The notes under the pieces are model-generated. The model was not told the origin of the DNA. It did not search any database and saw only the letters and a program-made list of their open reading frames with translations. The position numbers and the translations under genes are program-made. 64,000 bases of DNA, taken from Shimia_B sp038528385 (GTDB taxonomy: Bacteria > Pseudomonadota > Alphaproteobacteria > Rhodobacterales > Rhodobacteraceae). The stretch lies in NCBI GenBank assembly GCA_038528385.1, contig JBCBET010000003.1, positions 1-64,000 of the forward strand. The letters run 5' to 3'. Numbering within the stretch: the stretch's first letter is position 1; every line of letters starts with the position of its first letter. Shown piece after piece: positions 7,497 through 15,250 of the stretch.

Positions 7497-9203
7497 CTAT
7501 TTCTTGACGAGGTAGGGCCGCCGTGCGCGCTGGCGCGGCCGCTCGGGCATGTCGTTGATCGGGTAGTCGCCCATCAGGTAGGGGTGCATCCCCTCGTTCT
7601 TCAGCGTCTGGAGAAACTTGCCGAAGCCCTTGAGGTTGTGCATGCGCGGCGCCTCCGTGAGCCGCCGCGCGCCCTCCCCGCCCAGATCGTCGATGATGTT
7701 CTGGAGATGCTCCATGGGGCTTTCGATGAACTCGGTCATCGTCAGGACCCGCACCTTGGCCGCTGCCCATTCGCTTTTGAGCGCGAAGAGGTGGTCGGCC
7801 TCCACCTTCTGGCGCCAGGCCGCGTCGCGCCGGATGTCGATGAAATCGGCGTTGGAGCGGAAATGCTGCAACGCCCAGGACCCGGTGATGACGTAGATGC
7901 GCGCATTGGGGTCCTTGGCCAGGTCCCAGTGGATGTGCTGGCTGTCCCAGGGCCCGAACTGGAAACACTGGTGCTCGCCCCGCGTGTTCCAAATGAGGTT
8001 CGTCAGGAAGGCACGCGGATTGTAATCCCGCGCCTCGGCACTGTCATACATCGCCCCGGCGAAGCTCTTCGTGCGCCCCGAATACTGCACCCAGTTCTCG
8101 GCGAAGAGATGCCCGTGCACGCGCGCGCCGGTATTTCTGGCGAGCCATGCCTCCCAATCCTCGAAGATGTCGGTGAACCCTTCGAAGACCGTGTAGGGCG
8201 CCGCCGTCACGCCGTTCTCCCACTGCTTCCGCGGAAACCGGGACTGCATGTAGAGCCCGGGCCGCCCGCGCACGCGCAGGTCGATCGCGCGGGAAAAGAC
8301 CCGGTCGATCTTGCCCCGGTCGGGCTCCGCCTTCTTCATGGCGTGGGCCGCATCGGTGAGAAGACTGTCATAGAGCAGGTTCGCCCGCGGCCAGATCTTG
8401 CGCGCCACAAAACAGTCCGACCGCCGCAAAAGCTGCAGGTGATCGTCGTAGAAGATGTGCGGCTTGCCCTGGTGGTCGAACTTCGAGAGCGTCAGCGACC
8501 GGCTCTGCACGTCCGACGAATAAAGCCGGCACAGGGTCTGAAAATAGCTCTCGTCCGGGATCCAGACGGTGGAGAAATAGGCGTCGTGATAGTCCCGGTC
8601 CGGGGAGCTCAGGATCGCGCTCAGCGTGCGCCGCGTCAGGCACCACCATTGCGAGCCCATATGGGGCACGATGCCCGGCGGCACGCGCCGCTTGATGCCG
8701 AGCTTCCGCTGAAGCTGCACGTAGCGGTCAAAGAGCCTGCGATGCTTTTTCCACGAGAACGGGAAGCGCAGCGTGAAACGCTCCTCGTCGAGGCCTCCCA
8801 CCGTCCAGGGCACGTCGGCCGTCGTCGCGCTCTCGATGAAATCGGTGCGCGGGCGCTCGTCGAGATAGGCGATGAGCTCTTCCACCGGGCGCAGCGGCAG
8901 GCACGAGCCCGAGGCGAGAAAGACGTGCCGCACATCCGGGAACGCCTTCAGGAGCTGCGCGGCCGCCGCCTGGGTGCCCGCCACGATCCCCCAGGTGCCC
9001 CATTCGCAGCGGTGGCGCGCGGAGAACGCCACCAGGGGCTCGTCGGCCAGCGCCTGCACGAAGGCGGCGTTCGCCGAGGATTTCACGTTGCGGTCCACAT
9101 GGATCACCACCGGGCAGCCCGCGGCGGCCCAGTGGCGCGCCACCTGCTCGGCGCGGTTGAGCGCGTTGTGCACGAGCATGACGATCCCGAGCGTCGCGGT
9201 CAT
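7497..9203 (-). CDS. Core-2/I-branching type glycosyltransferase with extra C-terminal domain
   Basis: A 568-residue protein. Residues 1 to about 270 match the Core-2/I-branching (GT14-like) beta-1,6-N-acetylglucosaminyltransferase fold: GIVMLVHNALNRAEQVARHW, HVDRNVKSS, FLASGSCLPLRPVEEL, GSQWWCLTRRTL and WIPDESYFQTL. Residues about 310-568 form a second conserved-looking domain with LFAENWVQYSGRTKSFAG, FQFGPWDSQHIHWDLAKDP and VITGSWALQHF. I cannot assign this part; Pfam may list it as a DUF in Rhodobacteraceae. The start overlaps the upstream stop in an ATGA (9200-9203), so the genes are translationally coupled. Confidence 0.8.
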   Translation of the reverse strand: MTATLGIVMLVHNALNRAEQVARHWAAAGCPVVIHVDRNVKSSANAAFVQALADEPLVAFSARHRCEWGTWGIVAGTQAAAAQLLKAFPDVRHVFLASGSCLPLRPVEELIAYLDERPRTDFIESATTADVPWTVGGLDEERFTLRFPFSWKKHRRLFDRYVQLQRKLGIKRRVPPGIVPHMGSQWWCLTRRTLSAILSSPDRDYHDAYFSTVWIPDESYFQTLCRLYSSDVQSRSLTLSKFDHQGKPHIFYDDHLQLLRRSDCFVARKIWPRANLLYDSLLTDAAHAMKKAEPDRGKIDRVFSRAIDLRVRGRPGLYMQSRFPRKQWENGVTAAPYTVFEGFTDIFEDWEAWLARNTGARVHGHLFAENWVQYSGRTKSFAGAMYDSAEARDYNPRAFLTNLIWNTRGEHQCFQFGPWDSQHIHWDLAKDPNARIYVITGSWALQHFRSNADFIDIRRDAAWRQKVEADHLFALKSEWAAAKVRVLTMTEFIESPMEHLQNIIDDLGGEGARRLTEAPRMHNLKGFGKFLQTLKNEGMHPYLMGDYPINDMPERPRQRARRPYLVKK

Positions 9204-10210
9204 GCCCAGTTCCCCTTGGACATGAGGCCCAGGATCTCCAGCTGGCGCCAGTTGATGTATTTCTCCGACCACTTGCACCAGAGGTCGGGATCCTCGGCGA
9301 GGCCCTCGGCATAGGCCCGGTATTCGGAGGAGCGCGCGTAGTGCTGCCTGCGCCCCAGCTCCTCGGCGGCCTTTCCGGCGAAGGTGTCGATGAATTTCGC
9401 GTGCAGCAGCGCGCCCGACGCCTTTTCCCCGCCGGTGGGGTCGAAAACCTTGTTGAGCTTGCGCGGCAGCAGCATGTGCGTGGAGCTCACGTAGACATAG
9501 GACCGCCGCCAGCGCACCAGCGGCGTCTTGTTGAGCGCCGGCGCGCGGCGCGGATCCATGGGAAAGAACGCCCGCGCCCGCGGCCCGCCCTGGATCCAGA
9601 GATTGCCGTAGGTCGCGTTGTGCTGGATGGAGTAATTGCCGCTGTCGAACCAGCTCGCGATCTCCAGCGGGTTCTGCCCCTCCCGGTAGGGCTGCGCGTC
9701 CATGCGGCCCTTGGGATACATGTCGAGCAGCATCGCCCCCATGGACGGCTGGCCGGACGCGTCGAGCCAGTCCGTCAGCGCGGGCAGGGGCCGGGTGTCG
9801 CAGAACGGGTAGACGAGGAATTCGTCGGGATCGACCGTCAGGCACCAATGCCCATGGGCGTGCTGGCGCATGAGGTAGTTGATCCAGTCCATCCCGTAGC
9901 GCGCCCGCTTGTAGCTCGCCTCCGTATGCCAGAGCGACACGTCGCGCTGCGCGGCCAGGTAGGGGGCGGAGCCGTCATCGCTGTCATTGTCTACGAACAG
10001 GAAATGATCGACGCCCAGGTCCCGGTAATATTTCAGGAAATAGGGCAGGCGGATCCGTTCATTGCGCTGGCAGCAGAAAAGGAGGATGTCGCCCGGCCGG
10101 ATATCTGCGGTGCGGTCGACGACGTTGCGCAGCTCCCGGCGTTTGCGGAGGGCGCGGACAAGGTATCGCTTGCGGCGCAAACGCATGCGATATGTCTGCA
10201 ATACGCCCAA
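9200..10210 (-). CDS. DXD glycosyltransferase (GT2/GT92-like), paralogue A
   Basis: A 336-residue protein. Visible motifs are LLFCCQRNERIRLPYFLKYY, HFLFVDNDSDDGS, LTVDPDEFLVYPF (DXD-like) and LLDMYPKG, typical of GT2-superfamily 'glycosyltransferase family 2/92' enzymes. It aligns along its length with the protein encoded at 10418-11443, so the pair arose by duplication. The start is uncertain: TTG 10210 matches the paralogue's N-terminus, and ATG 10186 is the alternative. It is separated from its paralogue by about 200 bases that include a plausible promoter, and overlaps the next gene by ATGA. Confidence 0.8.
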   Translation of the reverse strand: MGVLQTYRMRLRRKRYLVRALRKRRELRNVVDRTADIRPGDILLFCCQRNERIRLPYFLKYYRDLGVDHFLFVDNDSDDGSAPYLAAQRDVSLWHTEASYKRARYGMDWINYLMRQHAHGHWCLTVDPDEFLVYPFCDTRPLPALTDWLDASGQPSMGAMLLDMYPKGRMDAQPYREGQNPLEIASWFDSGNYSIQHNATYGNLWIQGGPRARAFFPMDPRRAPALNKTPLVRWRRSYVYVSSTHMLLPRKLNKVFDPTGGEKASGALLHAKFIDTFAGKAAEELGRRQHYARSSEYRAYAEGLAEDPDLWCKWSEKYINWRQLEILGLMSKGNWA

Positions 10211-10323
10211 TGCTGACCCCGTTGCCTGTGGCGCGACCCTAGGTGGCTTTGCCCAAGGATTGGTTAATCCCGGTGGCGCGTCCCATGCCTGCCATGCTCC
10301 GTGCCGTGCGAAGCTTGCCCACG

Positions 10324-10352
10324 GTGATAGGCGCTCCCCCTGCACCAGACAA
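10324..10352 (-). promoter_or_regulatory. Possible sigma-70-type promoter
   Basis: On the minus strand TTGTCT and TATCAC are separated by 17 bases, 4/6 matches at each box. It would start transcription about 105 bases before the glycosyltransferase start at 10210. It fits the only long gap in this leftward cluster (10211-10417). Judged by eye only. Confidence 0.4.
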
Positions 10353-10417
10353 GGTATTGTCCATAGTGGAGAAACGACGCTGCGTCACTTATGACTCACA
10401 CAAGGGCGGGGGCGGGC

Positions 10418-11443
10418 TCAGTGCGGCCAGGCGCCCCGGCGCATGAGGCCCAGCGCCTCGAGCTGCAGAGGCCCCTCGTAGCGCAGGGAGGGCGGCCCCA
10501 GGAGCGACGGCCCCTCCGCCAGGCGGTCGTAATAGGCGCCGTAGCGGTCGGGATGGGTGAAATGCTCCGCGCGGTGCTTCTCCTCGGCGGCGTTGGCGAT
10601 CACCTCGGGCAGGAATTTCGAATGGAGGAGCACGCCGGTGGGTCGGCCGTGGCGCGCGTCGAAGACGTCGTTGAGCCGCCGCGGCAGCGCCAGATGCGTG
10701 GCGCTCGCATAGGCCATGCCCCGGCGCCACCGCACGAGCGGCACCTTGTGCAGATGGGGCGCGTGGTCGGGCGTCTCGGAGAAAAAGACCCGCTTCCGCG
10801 GCCCGCCCCGGATGGAGATATTGCGGAACTTGGGCTGGTATTCCCAGCTATAGCCCCAGGCATCGAGATGGGTGAGCGTCTCCCAGACCGGCTGCTCGGG
10901 CGCGTGGTGGCCCGCGCCGATAGGACCCTCGGGATAGAGGTCGAGCATCATCGCCCCGAAGCTCGCCACGCCGCGCCGCTCGAGCCAGGCGCAGAGCTCC
11001 GGCAGGCGGCGGGTCTCGGCCTCCGGGTAGGTGAGGCACTCGTCGGCGTCGAGCGTGAGCGCCCAGCGCCCGGGCGCGTAGAGATGCTGGAGCCGGTTGA
11101 GCCAGTCGACCCCGAAGCGCGCCCGCCGGTAGCTCGCCTCCGTGCGCCAGAGGCTCACGTCAGGTTGCCGCGCCAAGAGGTCCGCGGTGCCGTCATCCGA
11201 GCCGTTATCGACGATCAGGAAGTGCTCCACGCCCAGCGCCCGGTGATGCGCGAGCCAGAAAGGCAGCCGCCCAAGCTCGTTCCGGACGGTGGAGAAACAC
11301 AAGATGTTGTGGTTTGGCCGGTCCCCGAGTCTAAAGTTGACAGCTGTCAACTCCGCCCGCTTGCGCCACGCCCGATAGAGGTATTTCCGCCGCCGCCACC
11401 GCAGCCTGTAGGCCAGCCAGAGCTCCGCCGCCGTGCCGGCCAC
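10418..11443 (-). CDS. DXD glycosyltransferase (GT2/GT92-like), paralogue B
   Basis: A 341-residue paralogue of the previous gene: LAYRLRWRRRKYLYRAWRKR at the N-terminus, ILCFSTVRNELGRLPFWLAH, HFLIVDNGSDDGTADLL, LTLDADECLTYPEAE and MMLDLYPEGPIG. The longest open frame begins at 11572, but that overlaps galU. GTG 11443 lies five bases after the galU stop and gives an N-terminus matching paralogue A, so I use it. It is probably co-transcribed with galU. The acceptor and sugar are unknown; both paralogues likely act on the same polysaccharide. Confidence 0.8.
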   Translation of the reverse strand: MAGTAAELWLAYRLRWRRRKYLYRAWRKRAELTAVNFRLGDRPNHNILCFSTVRNELGRLPFWLAHHRALGVEHFLIVDNGSDDGTADLLARQPDVSLWRTEASYRRARFGVDWLNRLQHLYAPGRWALTLDADECLTYPEAETRRLPELCAWLERRGVASFGAMMLDLYPEGPIGAGHHAPEQPVWETLTHLDAWGYSWEYQPKFRNISIRGGPRKRVFFSETPDHAPHLHKVPLVRWRRGMAYASATHLALPRRLNDVFDARHGRPTGVLLHSKFLPEVIANAAEEKHRAEHFTHPDRYGAYYDRLAEGPSLLGPPSLRYEGPLQLEALGLMRRGAWPH

Positions 11444-11448
11444 GGGGC

Positions 11449-12342
11449 CTACTGCGCGGCTTTGCGCGACGCGCTCAGATCGTCGAGATAGGCGGAGAAT
11501 TCGTCCCGGAGGTCGTCGCGGGCGAGCCCGAAGGCCACCGTTGCCTGCAGAAACCCCGCCTTCGAGCCGCAATCGAAGCGCTGCCCGCGGAAGCGCAGGC
11601 CGTAGACGTCCTGCCCGTCCTCGAGCTCCTTGGCGATGGCATCGGTGAGCTGGATCTCCCCGCCCGCGCCGCTCTTCATCTGGTTGAGATGGCCCATCAC
11701 CGCTGGCTTCAGGATGTAGCGCCCGATAACCGCGAGGTTCGACGGCGCGGCCTCGGCTGCGGGCTTTTCCACGAGCCCCTTGGCGGAGACGATGTGGCCC
11801 ATATCCTCGGCCACGTCGAGCACGCCATAGGCCGACACCTTGTCCCGCGGCACCTCCATGGTCGCCACGATGTTGCCGCCGGTTTCATTGTAGGCCTCCA
11901 CCATCTGCTTGAGGCAGCTTTCCTTCCCCGCGATCACGTCGTCGGGCAGGATCACGGCGAAGGGCTCGTTATGCACGAGCCGCCGCGCGCACCAGACGGC
12001 GTGGCCCAGCCCCAGCGCCTTGTGCTGGCGGATATAGGCGATGGCGCCCGAATCCATGTTGGTGGATTTCAACGTCTTGAGCAGGGCGTCCTTGCCCTTC
12101 TTACGCAGGGACGATTCGAGCTCCGGCGCGTGGTCGAAGTAATCCTCCAGCGCCGACTTGCCGCGCGAGGTCACGAAGATGAATTCCTTGATCCCCGCCT
12201 CGCGCGCCTCGTCGATGGCGTATTGGATCAGCGGCCGGTCCACGAGCGTCATGATCTCCTTGGGCACCGACTTCGTCGCGGGAAGGAACCGGGTCCCTTG
12301 CCCGGCCACGGGAAAGATCGCCTTCGTTACTCTGTTGGTCAT
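11449..12342 (-). CDS. galU: UTP-glucose-1-phosphate uridylyltransferase
   Basis: A 297-residue enzyme that makes UDP-glucose from UTP and glucose-1-phosphate. The N-terminus has the nucleotidyltransferase signature (AIFPVAGQGTRFLPATKSVP, KEIMTLVDRPLIQYAIDEA). FAVILPDDVIAGKESCLKQM carries the metal-binding Asp, and GLVEKP and FDCGSKAGFLQA are GalU hallmarks. Length is normal. AGAGG precedes the ATG. It sits between kdsB and two glycosyltransferases, so UDP-glucose (or UDP-galactose/glucuronate derived from it) is a likely donor for this cluster. Confidence 0.95.
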   Translation of the reverse strand: MTNRVTKAIFPVAGQGTRFLPATKSVPKEIMTLVDRPLIQYAIDEAREAGIKEFIFVTSRGKSALEDYFDHAPELESSLRKKGKDALLKTLKSTNMDSGAIAYIRQHKALGLGHAVWCARRLVHNEPFAVILPDDVIAGKESCLKQMVEAYNETGGNIVATMEVPRDKVSAYGVLDVAEDMGHIVSAKGLVEKPAAEAAPSNLAVIGRYILKPAVMGHLNQMKSGAGGEIQLTDAIAKELEDGQDVYGLRFRGQRFDCGSKAGFLQATVAFGLARDDLRDEFSAYLDDLSASRKAAQ

Positions 12343-12466
12343 GGAAACCTCTTTCTCAAATCACGGGGCCCTACCTCTGCGCGCCGACGGCCGATGTCAC
12401 GATGGCACTCCCAAGGTGCCCCAGTAAGGGTGAAGATGCGATTTAATTGCGACATCGACGTTGCAC

Positions 12467-13267
12467 TCAGCGCATGCCCGCTTCCCTAAGGATGCCTTCG
12501 ATGCGCGCCACGTCCTCGGGATTGTTGAGCTCCCAGAACGCGCGCCCCCGCGCCTCCACCTCCAGGCAGAGCACCTCGCGCCCCTGCTCGAGAAAGCGGA
12601 GCTGCTCGAGCCCCTCGAGCGTCTCGAGCGGGCCCACGGGCCAGCCCGGATAGGCCGCGAGCGCCTCGGGACGGTAGGCATAGACCCCCACGTGGTGAAA
12701 GACCGGGGTCGCCTCGGCGTCGTCATAGCGGCGCGCGGTGTAGGGGATCACCTCCTTGGAGAAGTAGAGCCCGCGACCGCCCGCGCCGAAGACGGCGGTC
12801 GTGCCGCCCACGCGCCCGGCCTTCCTGTCCTCGAGGAAGCCGTTGAGCGCGCGCCCGTCGCAGCGCAGCACCGGCGTGGCGATATCGGCGCCCGGCGCTG
12901 CAGCGAGGGCGGCCACGAGCTCTTCCACGAACCAGGCGGGCGTGAGCGGCGCGTCGCCCTGGAGGTTCACCACGATGTCGTAGCCCCCACCGAGGGCGGC
13001 ATGGGCCTCGGCCACCCGCTCCGTGCCGTTGGCGGCCTCGGGCGAGGTCATCACCACCTCCGCGCCCAGCGCCGCCCCCGCCGCCGAGATGCGCTCGTCG
13101 TCGGTGGCGATGACCACGCGGTCGATCCCCGCCACGCCTTGCGCCGCCTCCCAGGAGCGCGCCAGGAGGCTGCGCGCCTCCCCCGTCGCGCCGCGCAGCG
13201 CCACGAGCGGTTTGCCCGGATAGCGGGTGGAGGCGTAGCGGGCGGGGATGACGATGAGCGTTTTCAT
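12467..13267 (-). CDS. kdsB: 3-deoxy-manno-octulosonate cytidylyltransferase
   Basis: A 266-residue enzyme that activates Kdo as CMP-Kdo. The N-terminus MKTLIVIPARYASTRYPGKP is the family signature; DRVVIATDDERI, VNLQGDAPL and HVGVYAYRPEAL follow. In many bacteria one kdsB serves lipid A, and a second copy (kpsU) serves Kdo-linked capsules. Its place between cysQ and galU beside a KpsM-type permease suggests a capsule role here. Start MKTL was chosen over a longer frame that overlaps cysQ. It begins ten bases after the cysQ stop. Confidence 0.92.
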   Translation of the reverse strand: MKTLIVIPARYASTRYPGKPLVALRGATGEARSLLARSWEAAQGVAGIDRVVIATDDERISAAGAALGAEVVMTSPEAANGTERVAEAHAALGGGYDIVVNLQGDAPLTPAWFVEELVAALAAAPGADIATPVLRCDGRALNGFLEDRKAGRVGGTTAVFGAGGRGLYFSKEVIPYTARRYDDAEATPVFHHVGVYAYRPEALAAYPGWPVGPLETLEGLEQLRFLEQGREVLCLEVEARGRAFWELNNPEDVARIEGILREAGMR

Positions 13268-13277
13268 GGGAGGGTCT

Positions 13278-14078
13278 TCATGAAGTCTTGAGCACCACGC
13301 CCGGGGCATGGGCGATGAAATACGGATTCTCGTAGCCCGGTTTGCCGTAAGTGAGCGGGCTCAGATCGTCGAAGCGCACCACCTGCCCGCCCGCCCCGGC
13401 GAGCACGGCATGGGCGGCGGCGGTATCCCACTCCATGGTGCGGCCCAGCCGGGGATAGAGATCGGCCTCCCCGCTGGCGATGAGGCAGAATTTGAGCGAG
13501 GAACCCGCCGCCTTGCTGTCGGCCACGGCATAGCGCGCGATGTAATCCTCGAGCTCGGGCGAACGGTGGGATTTCGAGGCCACCACGAGGAGCGCCGCAT
13601 TGTCCGGCGCCTTCACCGAAACCTCCCGCACCGTGCCCGCGCGGGCCGCCTCGAACGGGCCTTCCTCCTCCACCGTGCGTCCGGTGGCGTCGGTGTAGAA
13701 AAGCCGCTCTTTCGCAGGCGCATAGACCACGCCGCGCGTGGGCACGCCGTCCTCCACGAGCGCGATATTGACCGTGAAATCCCCGCGCCGGTGGATGAAC
13801 TCCTTCGTCCCGTCGAGCGGGTCCACGATGAGAAAGGTGCGCGCGCGTTCCGCGTGGGTCGCGGCCTGTTCCTCGGTGACGAGCGTGATGTCGGGAAAGG
13901 CGGCGCGCAGCCCCGCGGAGATGAGCGCGTCCGCGGCCTCGTCGGCCTCCGTCACAGGGCTCGCATCGGATTTCACCTTCACGTCGAAATCGCGGGCGCC
14001 GTAGATCTCCATGATCTTCGCCCCGGCCTCGAGCGCCAGCCGCCGCATGACGTCCTCGAGTTTCGCGTAATCCACCAC
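13278..14078 (-). CDS. cysQ: 3'(2'),5'-bisphosphate nucleotidase CysQ
   Basis: A 266-residue inositol-monophosphatase-superfamily enzyme that hydrolyses PAP (3'-phosphoadenosine 5'-phosphate) to AMP. Metal sites are visible: VTEADEAAD, LVTEEQ, FLIVDPLDGTKEFIHRRGDF, and C-terminal WDTAAAHAVLAGAGG. I start at GTG 14078, after AAAGG, because the frame upstream is Arg/Ser-rich and unlike CysQ. It heads the leftward series with kdsB, galU and, further on, a sulfotransferase. PAP is the by-product of PAPS sulfotransferases, so the association is meaningful; a general sulfur-assimilation role is also possible. Confidence 0.92.
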   Translation of the reverse strand: MVDYAKLEDVMRRLALEAGAKIMEIYGARDFDVKVKSDASPVTEADEAADALISAGLRAAFPDITLVTEEQAATHAERARTFLIVDPLDGTKEFIHRRGDFTVNIALVEDGVPTRGVVYAPAKERLFYTDATGRTVEEEGPFEAARAGTVREVSVKAPDNAALLVVASKSHRSPELEDYIARYAVADSKAAGSSLKFCLIASGEADLYPRLGRTMEWDTAAAHAVLAGAGGQVVRFDDLSPLTYGKPGYENPYFIAHAPGVVLKTS

Positions 14079-14247
14079 GGCCCCGCCTTTCGCATTCTTG
14101 ATCCGGTCTCTTCGCCGCCTTATCCTCGCGTGGTAACCGGGGAGCAAGGCCTCCCGGCTAGACGAGGATGAAGACATCCCGGACCGCGACGCGCCGGGCC
14201 CGCAAGGGCGCGCCGCGGGTGAGGCAGGGCAACGAGGGCGAAAGGCC

Positions 14248-15069
14248 ATGTTCGAACAGTCCCGCATCCGCACGCGCCGCTCCGCGGCCGCCAACATTCT
14301 GGAGCTCATCTACCATTCCGTCGTGCGCGAGATCCGGAAGGGGCACAGCAACGCGCTCATCGGGCTTTTGATGAACATGCTCCAGGCGGTGATGCTCGTG
14401 GCTGCGTTCTACGTGATGTTCACCATGCTCGGGCTCAAGGGCATGGCGCTGCGCGGTGATTTCATCGTCTTCCTGATGTCGGGCATCTTTCTCTTCATGA
14501 CCCATGTGAAGGCGGTGGGCGCCGTGGTGGGATCGGAGGGACCGGCGAGCCCGATGATGAAGCACGCGCCCATGAACACGCTCATCGCCATCATGGGGGC
14601 GGCGCTCGCGACGCTCTACAACCAGACGCTGACGATGCTGATCGTGCTTTTGGGCTACCACGTGGTGCTGGAGCCGATCACGATCGACCGGCCCATCGCG
14701 GCCTTCGGCATGTTTCTCATCGCCTGGCTCACGGGCGCGGCGGTGGGGGTGCTCTTTCTGGCGATGAAGCCCTGGGTGCCCGGCGTGGTGGGGGTCCTGT
14801 CGTCGCTTTATTCGCGGGCCAACATGGTGGCCTCGGGCAAGATGTTCGTGGCCAACCAGCTGCCGCCGACGATGCTGGCGCTCTTCGACTGGAACCCGCT
14901 CTTTCACGCCATCGACCAGGCGCGGGGCTTCGCGTTCATCAACTATGCGCCGCGCAATTCGTCTATCGATTACCCGATCTACGTGGCGTTGGTGCTGATC
15001 GTGGTGGGGTTCATGCTGGAATTCTACACGCGCCGCCACGCCTCCGAGAGCTGGGGCGCGCGGGCCTGA
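14248..15069 (+). CDS. ABC-2 type polysaccharide export permease (KpsM-like)
   Basis: A 273-residue inner-membrane protein with six predicted hydrophobic segments: about 38-60, 73-92, 113-140, 150-172, 180-200 (weaker) and 245-262. NPLFHAIDQARGFAF near residue 215-230 is typical of capsule/O-antigen export permeases (NPL-H). Such permeases pair with an ATPase (KpsT/Wzm-Wzt type) to move Kdo-linked capsule across the inner membrane. No partner ATPase is encoded next to it. It is divergent from cysQ, with 169 bases between, which must contain both promoters. Confidence 0.82.
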   Translation: MFEQSRIRTRRSAAANILELIYHSVVREIRKGHSNALIGLLMNMLQAVMLVAAFYVMFTMLGLKGMALRGDFIVFLMSGIFLFMTHVKAVGAVVGSEGPASPMMKHAPMNTLIAIMGAALATLYNQTLTMLIVLLGYHVVLEPITIDRPIAAFGMFLIAWLTGAAVGVLFLAMKPWVPGVVGVLSSLYSRANMVASGKMFVANQLPPTMLALFDWNPLFHAIDQARGFAFINYAPRNSSIDYPIYVALVLIVVGFMLEFYTRRHASESWGARA

Positions 15070-15211
15070 GCGCCGGGACACTCCTGCCCCCGATCCTCAA
15101 CACACCATGGTCACGACGTAGCGGTAGGGTGTCACGGGCGGGGTGATATCACGCCAGCCGGGCCCAAAGGCCCCGCGGCAACGAAACCGCACCGCCCTCC
15201 CCTCCGGCAGA

Positions 15212-15235
15212 CACGAATTTCTTCGGAAATTCGTG
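15212..15235 (-). terminator. Perfect hairpin after dnaJ (dispersed element, copy 1)
   Basis: Read on the minus strand, it has a 10-base arm CACGAATTTC, a CGAA loop, and the exact complementary arm. It begins 15 bases beyond the dnaJ stop codon. The same hairpin in the same orientation follows alkB at 19161-19188. There is no T-run, so it may be an mRNA 3' stabiliser or Rho-linked terminator rather than a classical intrinsic one. Confidence 0.65.
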
Positions 15236-15250
15236 ACCCCTGCGGGACGG

